Shown one piece after another: positions 4,699 to 6,497 of a DNA stretch of 6,497 nt (positions are counted from its first letter, which is position 1; each line of letters starts with the position of its first letter). The position numbers and the translations under genes are program-made. Under the pieces are notes generated by a model. The model was given only the letters and a program-made list of their open reading frames with translations. It made no database searches and was not told the DNA's origin. The stretch is from an uncultured Collinsella sp. Lineage in GTDB: Bacteria > Actinomycetota > Coriobacteriia > Coriobacteriales > Coriobacteriaceae. The DNA is taken from NCBI GenBank assembly GCA_900543615.1, contig UQSC01000100.1:1-6497 (forward strand), given 5' to 3'.

Positions 4699-6336
4699 AT
4701 GGCAAAGAACATTACGTTCAACACCGATGCCCGCGCCAAGCTCGCCAAGGGCGTCAACACTCTGGCCGACGCCGTTACCGTCACCATGGGCCCCAAGGGC
4801 CGTTACGTCGCTCTGCAGCGCACGTTCGGTGCCCCGACCATCACCAACGACGGCGTTTCCGTCGCTAAGGAGATCGAGCTCGAGGACAACATCGAGAACA
4901 TGGGCGCTCAGCTGGTGAAGGAGGTCGCCACCAAGACCAACGACACCGTGGGTGACGGCACCACCACCGCAACCCTGCTCGCTCAGGCTATCGTCAACGA
5001 CGGTCTGCGCAACGTCGCCGCTGGCGCTAACCCGCTGGCCATCCGTCGCGGCATCGACAAGGCCGTCAACGCCGCCGTCGCCGAGATGAAGAAGCAGGCC
5101 AAGCCGGTCGAGACCAAGGAGCAGATCGCTTCCGTCGGCACCATCTCCGCTGGTGACCCCGAGGTTGGCGAGAAGATCGCCGAGGCCATGGAGGTCGTGG
5201 GTAAGGACGGCGTCATCACCGTCGAGGATTCCCAGACGTTCGACATTACCATCGACACTGTCGAGGGCATGCAGTTCGACAAGGGCTATGTCTCCGCTTA
5301 CTTCGTCACGGACAACGACCGCATGGAGGCCGTGATGAAGGATCCGTACATCCTCATCACCGACCAGAAGATCTCCAGCGTCCAGGACATCATGCCTGTT
5401 CTCGAGGCTGTCCAGCGCGCCGGCCGTGGCCTGCTCATCATCGCTGAGGACATCGACGGCGAGGCTCTGCCGACCCTGGTCCTCAACAAGATCCGTGGCG
5501 CCCTCAACGTCTGCGCCGTCAAGGCTCCGGGCTACGGCGATCGCCGCAAGCGCATCCTCGAGGACATCGCCGTCCTCACCGGTGGCCAGGCCGCTCTGGA
5601 CGAGCTGGGCGTGAAGGTCGCTGACATTACCGCCGATATGCTCGGTACCGCTAAATCCGTCACCATCTCCAAGGACAACACCGTCGTCGTCGGCGGTGCT
5701 GGCTCCAAGGAGGCCATCGACGCCCGTATCGCTCAGATCAAGGGCGAGATGGAGAACACCACCTCTGACTTCGACCGCGAGAAGCTCCAGGAGCGCCTGG
5801 CCAAGCTCTCCGGTGGCGTTGCCGTCATCAAGGTCGGCGCTGCTACCGAGTCCGAGCTCAAGGAGATCAAGCATCGCGTCGAGGACGCCCTGCAGGCTAC
5901 CCGCGCTGCTGTCGAGGAGGGCATTGTCGCTGGCGGCGGCGTCGCCTTCATGGACGCTGCTCCTGCGCTCGACGCCGTCGAGATCGACGACCCCGAGGAG
6001 AAGATTGGCGTCGATATCGTCAAGAAGGCTCTGACCGCTCCGGTCGCTACCATCGCCAAGAACGCTGGCTTTGAGGGCGCTGTCGTGGTCGACAAGGTTG
6101 CCGAGCTGCCCGCCGGCCAGGGTCTCAACTCTGCCAACGGCGAGTGGGGCGACATGATCGAGATGGGCGTCCTCGACCCCGTCAAGGTCAGCCGCGTCAC
6201 CCTGCAGAACGCTGCTTCTGTCGCCAGCCTGATTCTCATCACCGAGGCTACCGTCTCCGATGTGCCCAAGAACACTCAGCTTGAGGACGCTATCGCTGCT
6301 GCCACCGCTGGTCAGCAGGGCGGCGGTATGTACTAA
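4699..6336 (+). CDS. groEL: Chaperonin GroEL (Hsp60/Cpn60)
   Basis: The 545-residue product is a complete GroEL, the double-ring ATP-driven folding chamber of the cytosol. Equatorial-domain ATP motifs are TMGPKGR (29-35), TNDGVSVAKEIELED (49-63) and GDGTTTAT (85-92, D86 at the magnesium position). The catalytic Asp matching E. coli D398 is D396 in HRVEDAL. The apical domain spans roughly 190-373 and keeps the substrate/GroES-binding aromatics Y197, Y201 and F202. GYGDRRK lies at 278-284, and the Cpn60 signature AAVEEGIVAGGG at 403-414. The C terminus is GQQGGGMY: a short Gly tail lacking the repeated GGM units of E. coli and ending in Tyr. GGAGG lies 10 nt before the ATG. It is the second gene of the groES operon and has very strong codon bias (GTC, CTC/CTG, AAG), which also leaves the opposite strand open as an artefact. 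Confidence 0.99.
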   Translation: MAKNITFNTDARAKLAKGVNTLADAVTVTMGPKGRYVALQRTFGAPTITNDGVSVAKEIELEDNIENMGAQLVKEVATKTNDTVGDGTTTATLLAQAIVNDGLRNVAAGANPLAIRRGIDKAVNAAVAEMKKQAKPVETKEQIASVGTISAGDPEVGEKIAEAMEVVGKDGVITVEDSQTFDITIDTVEGMQFDKGYVSAYFVTDNDRMEAVMKDPYILITDQKISSVQDIMPVLEAVQRAGRGLLIIAEDIDGEALPTLVLNKIRGALNVCAVKAPGYGDRRKRILEDIAVLTGGQAALDELGVKVADITADMLGTAKSVTISKDNTVVVGGAGSKEAIDARIAQIKGEMENTTSDFDREKLQERLAKLSGGVAVIKVGAATESELKEIKHRVEDALQATRAAVEEGIVAGGGVAFMDAAPALDAVEIDDPEEKIGVDIVKKALTAPVATIAKNAGFEGAVVVDKVAELPAGQGLNSANGEWGDMIEMGVLDPVKVSRVTLQNAASVASLILITEATVSDVPKNTQLEDAIAAATAGQQGGGMY

Positions 6337-6357
6337 GGCCGACAAGGTCTAGAACTC

Positions 6358-6392
6358 CCACCGGGAATCCGGGGGCGTGACGGTGGTTTCTC
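6358..6392 (+). terminator. First hairpin after groEL, probable operon terminator
   Basis: CCACCG (6358-6363) pairs with CGGTGG (6381-6386); the 17-nt loop can fold a little further (CCGG-GAAT-CCGG competes with the base of the stem). TTTCTCT follows at once, the best U-rich tail downstream of groEL. It starts 21 nt after the stop codon. Confidence 0.6.
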
Positions 6393-6412
6393 TCCGGAAC
6401 GTCCTCGGACAT

Positions 6413-6460
6413 GCAAAGAGGCTCCGCATCGCGCTTCGCGCTGCGGGGCCTCTTTGCGTC
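6413..6460 (+). terminator. Second, long hairpin after groEL
   Basis: Arms 6413-6433 and 6437-6457 form a 21-bp stem with one G-T wobble and one mismatch. The outermost pairs are GCAAAGAGG against CCTCTTTGC, so the T run lies in the stem base and the tail is TTTGCGTCC. A near-symmetric stem like this can end transcription from either side. It probably serves as a strong back-up terminator, perhaps also for a minus-strand gene outside the window. The 40 bases after it contain TTGGCA and a run of six T but no callable feature. Confidence 0.7.
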
Positions 6461-6497
6461 CTGACGCTCCTATTTGGCAAGGTGTTTTTTAGAATCC

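Noticed and set aside
4690..6345. 551-codon open frame on the minus strand, fully antisense to groEL
   Set aside because: It mirrors the strong codon bias of groEL in a GC-rich genome. The conceptual protein is a low-complexity run of Asp, Leu, Val and Gly with no family likeness and no ribosome site.

Overview
The window looks like high-GC chromosomal DNA of an actinobacterium of the gut Coriobacteriia. The style of the GroES/GroEL proteins and the GC-rich hairpin terminators suggest Collinsella or a close relative; this is recognition, not a database match. Four complete protein genes are visible: an M20-family amidohydrolase/peptidase (minus strand), a YtcJ-like amidohydrolase (plus strand), groES and groEL (plus strand).

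Layout. Positions 1-117 hold a tandem 9-bp repeat and a perfect 15-bp hairpin that probably ends the M20 gene. The M20 gene (118-1581, minus) and the YtcJ-like amidohydrolase (1744-3387, plus) are divergent around a 162-bp spacer that must hold both promoters. The amidohydrolase ends in tandem stop codons followed by a good hairpin terminator (3406-3453). Then comes about 850 bp without a convincing gene (3454-4308). This gap contains two adjacent inverted-repeat structures: one with arms at 3646-3671 and 3858-3883, and a near-continuous 244-nt foldback at 3945-4188 with a perfect 35-bp GC-rich stem. It ends in an AT-rich hairpin and the groES leader. groES (4309-4602) and groEL (4699-6336) form a bicistronic chaperonin operon with a hairpin in the 96-bp spacer. 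Two hairpins follow groEL as terminators; nothing callable lies in the last 40 bases.

How the genes work together. GroES and GroEL are the two parts of one chaperonin. The two divergent metal-dependent hydrolases could share a regulator or a substrate class (amide or N-acyl compounds), but only their arrangement suggests it. No CIRCE or HAIR heat-shock operator was seen by eye before groES, so the control of this operon is unresolved.

The part most worth a second look is the 3583-4198 non-coding block. It is either a mobile or repetitive foldback element, or a large structured RNA, inserted or maintained directly upstream of the chaperonin operon.
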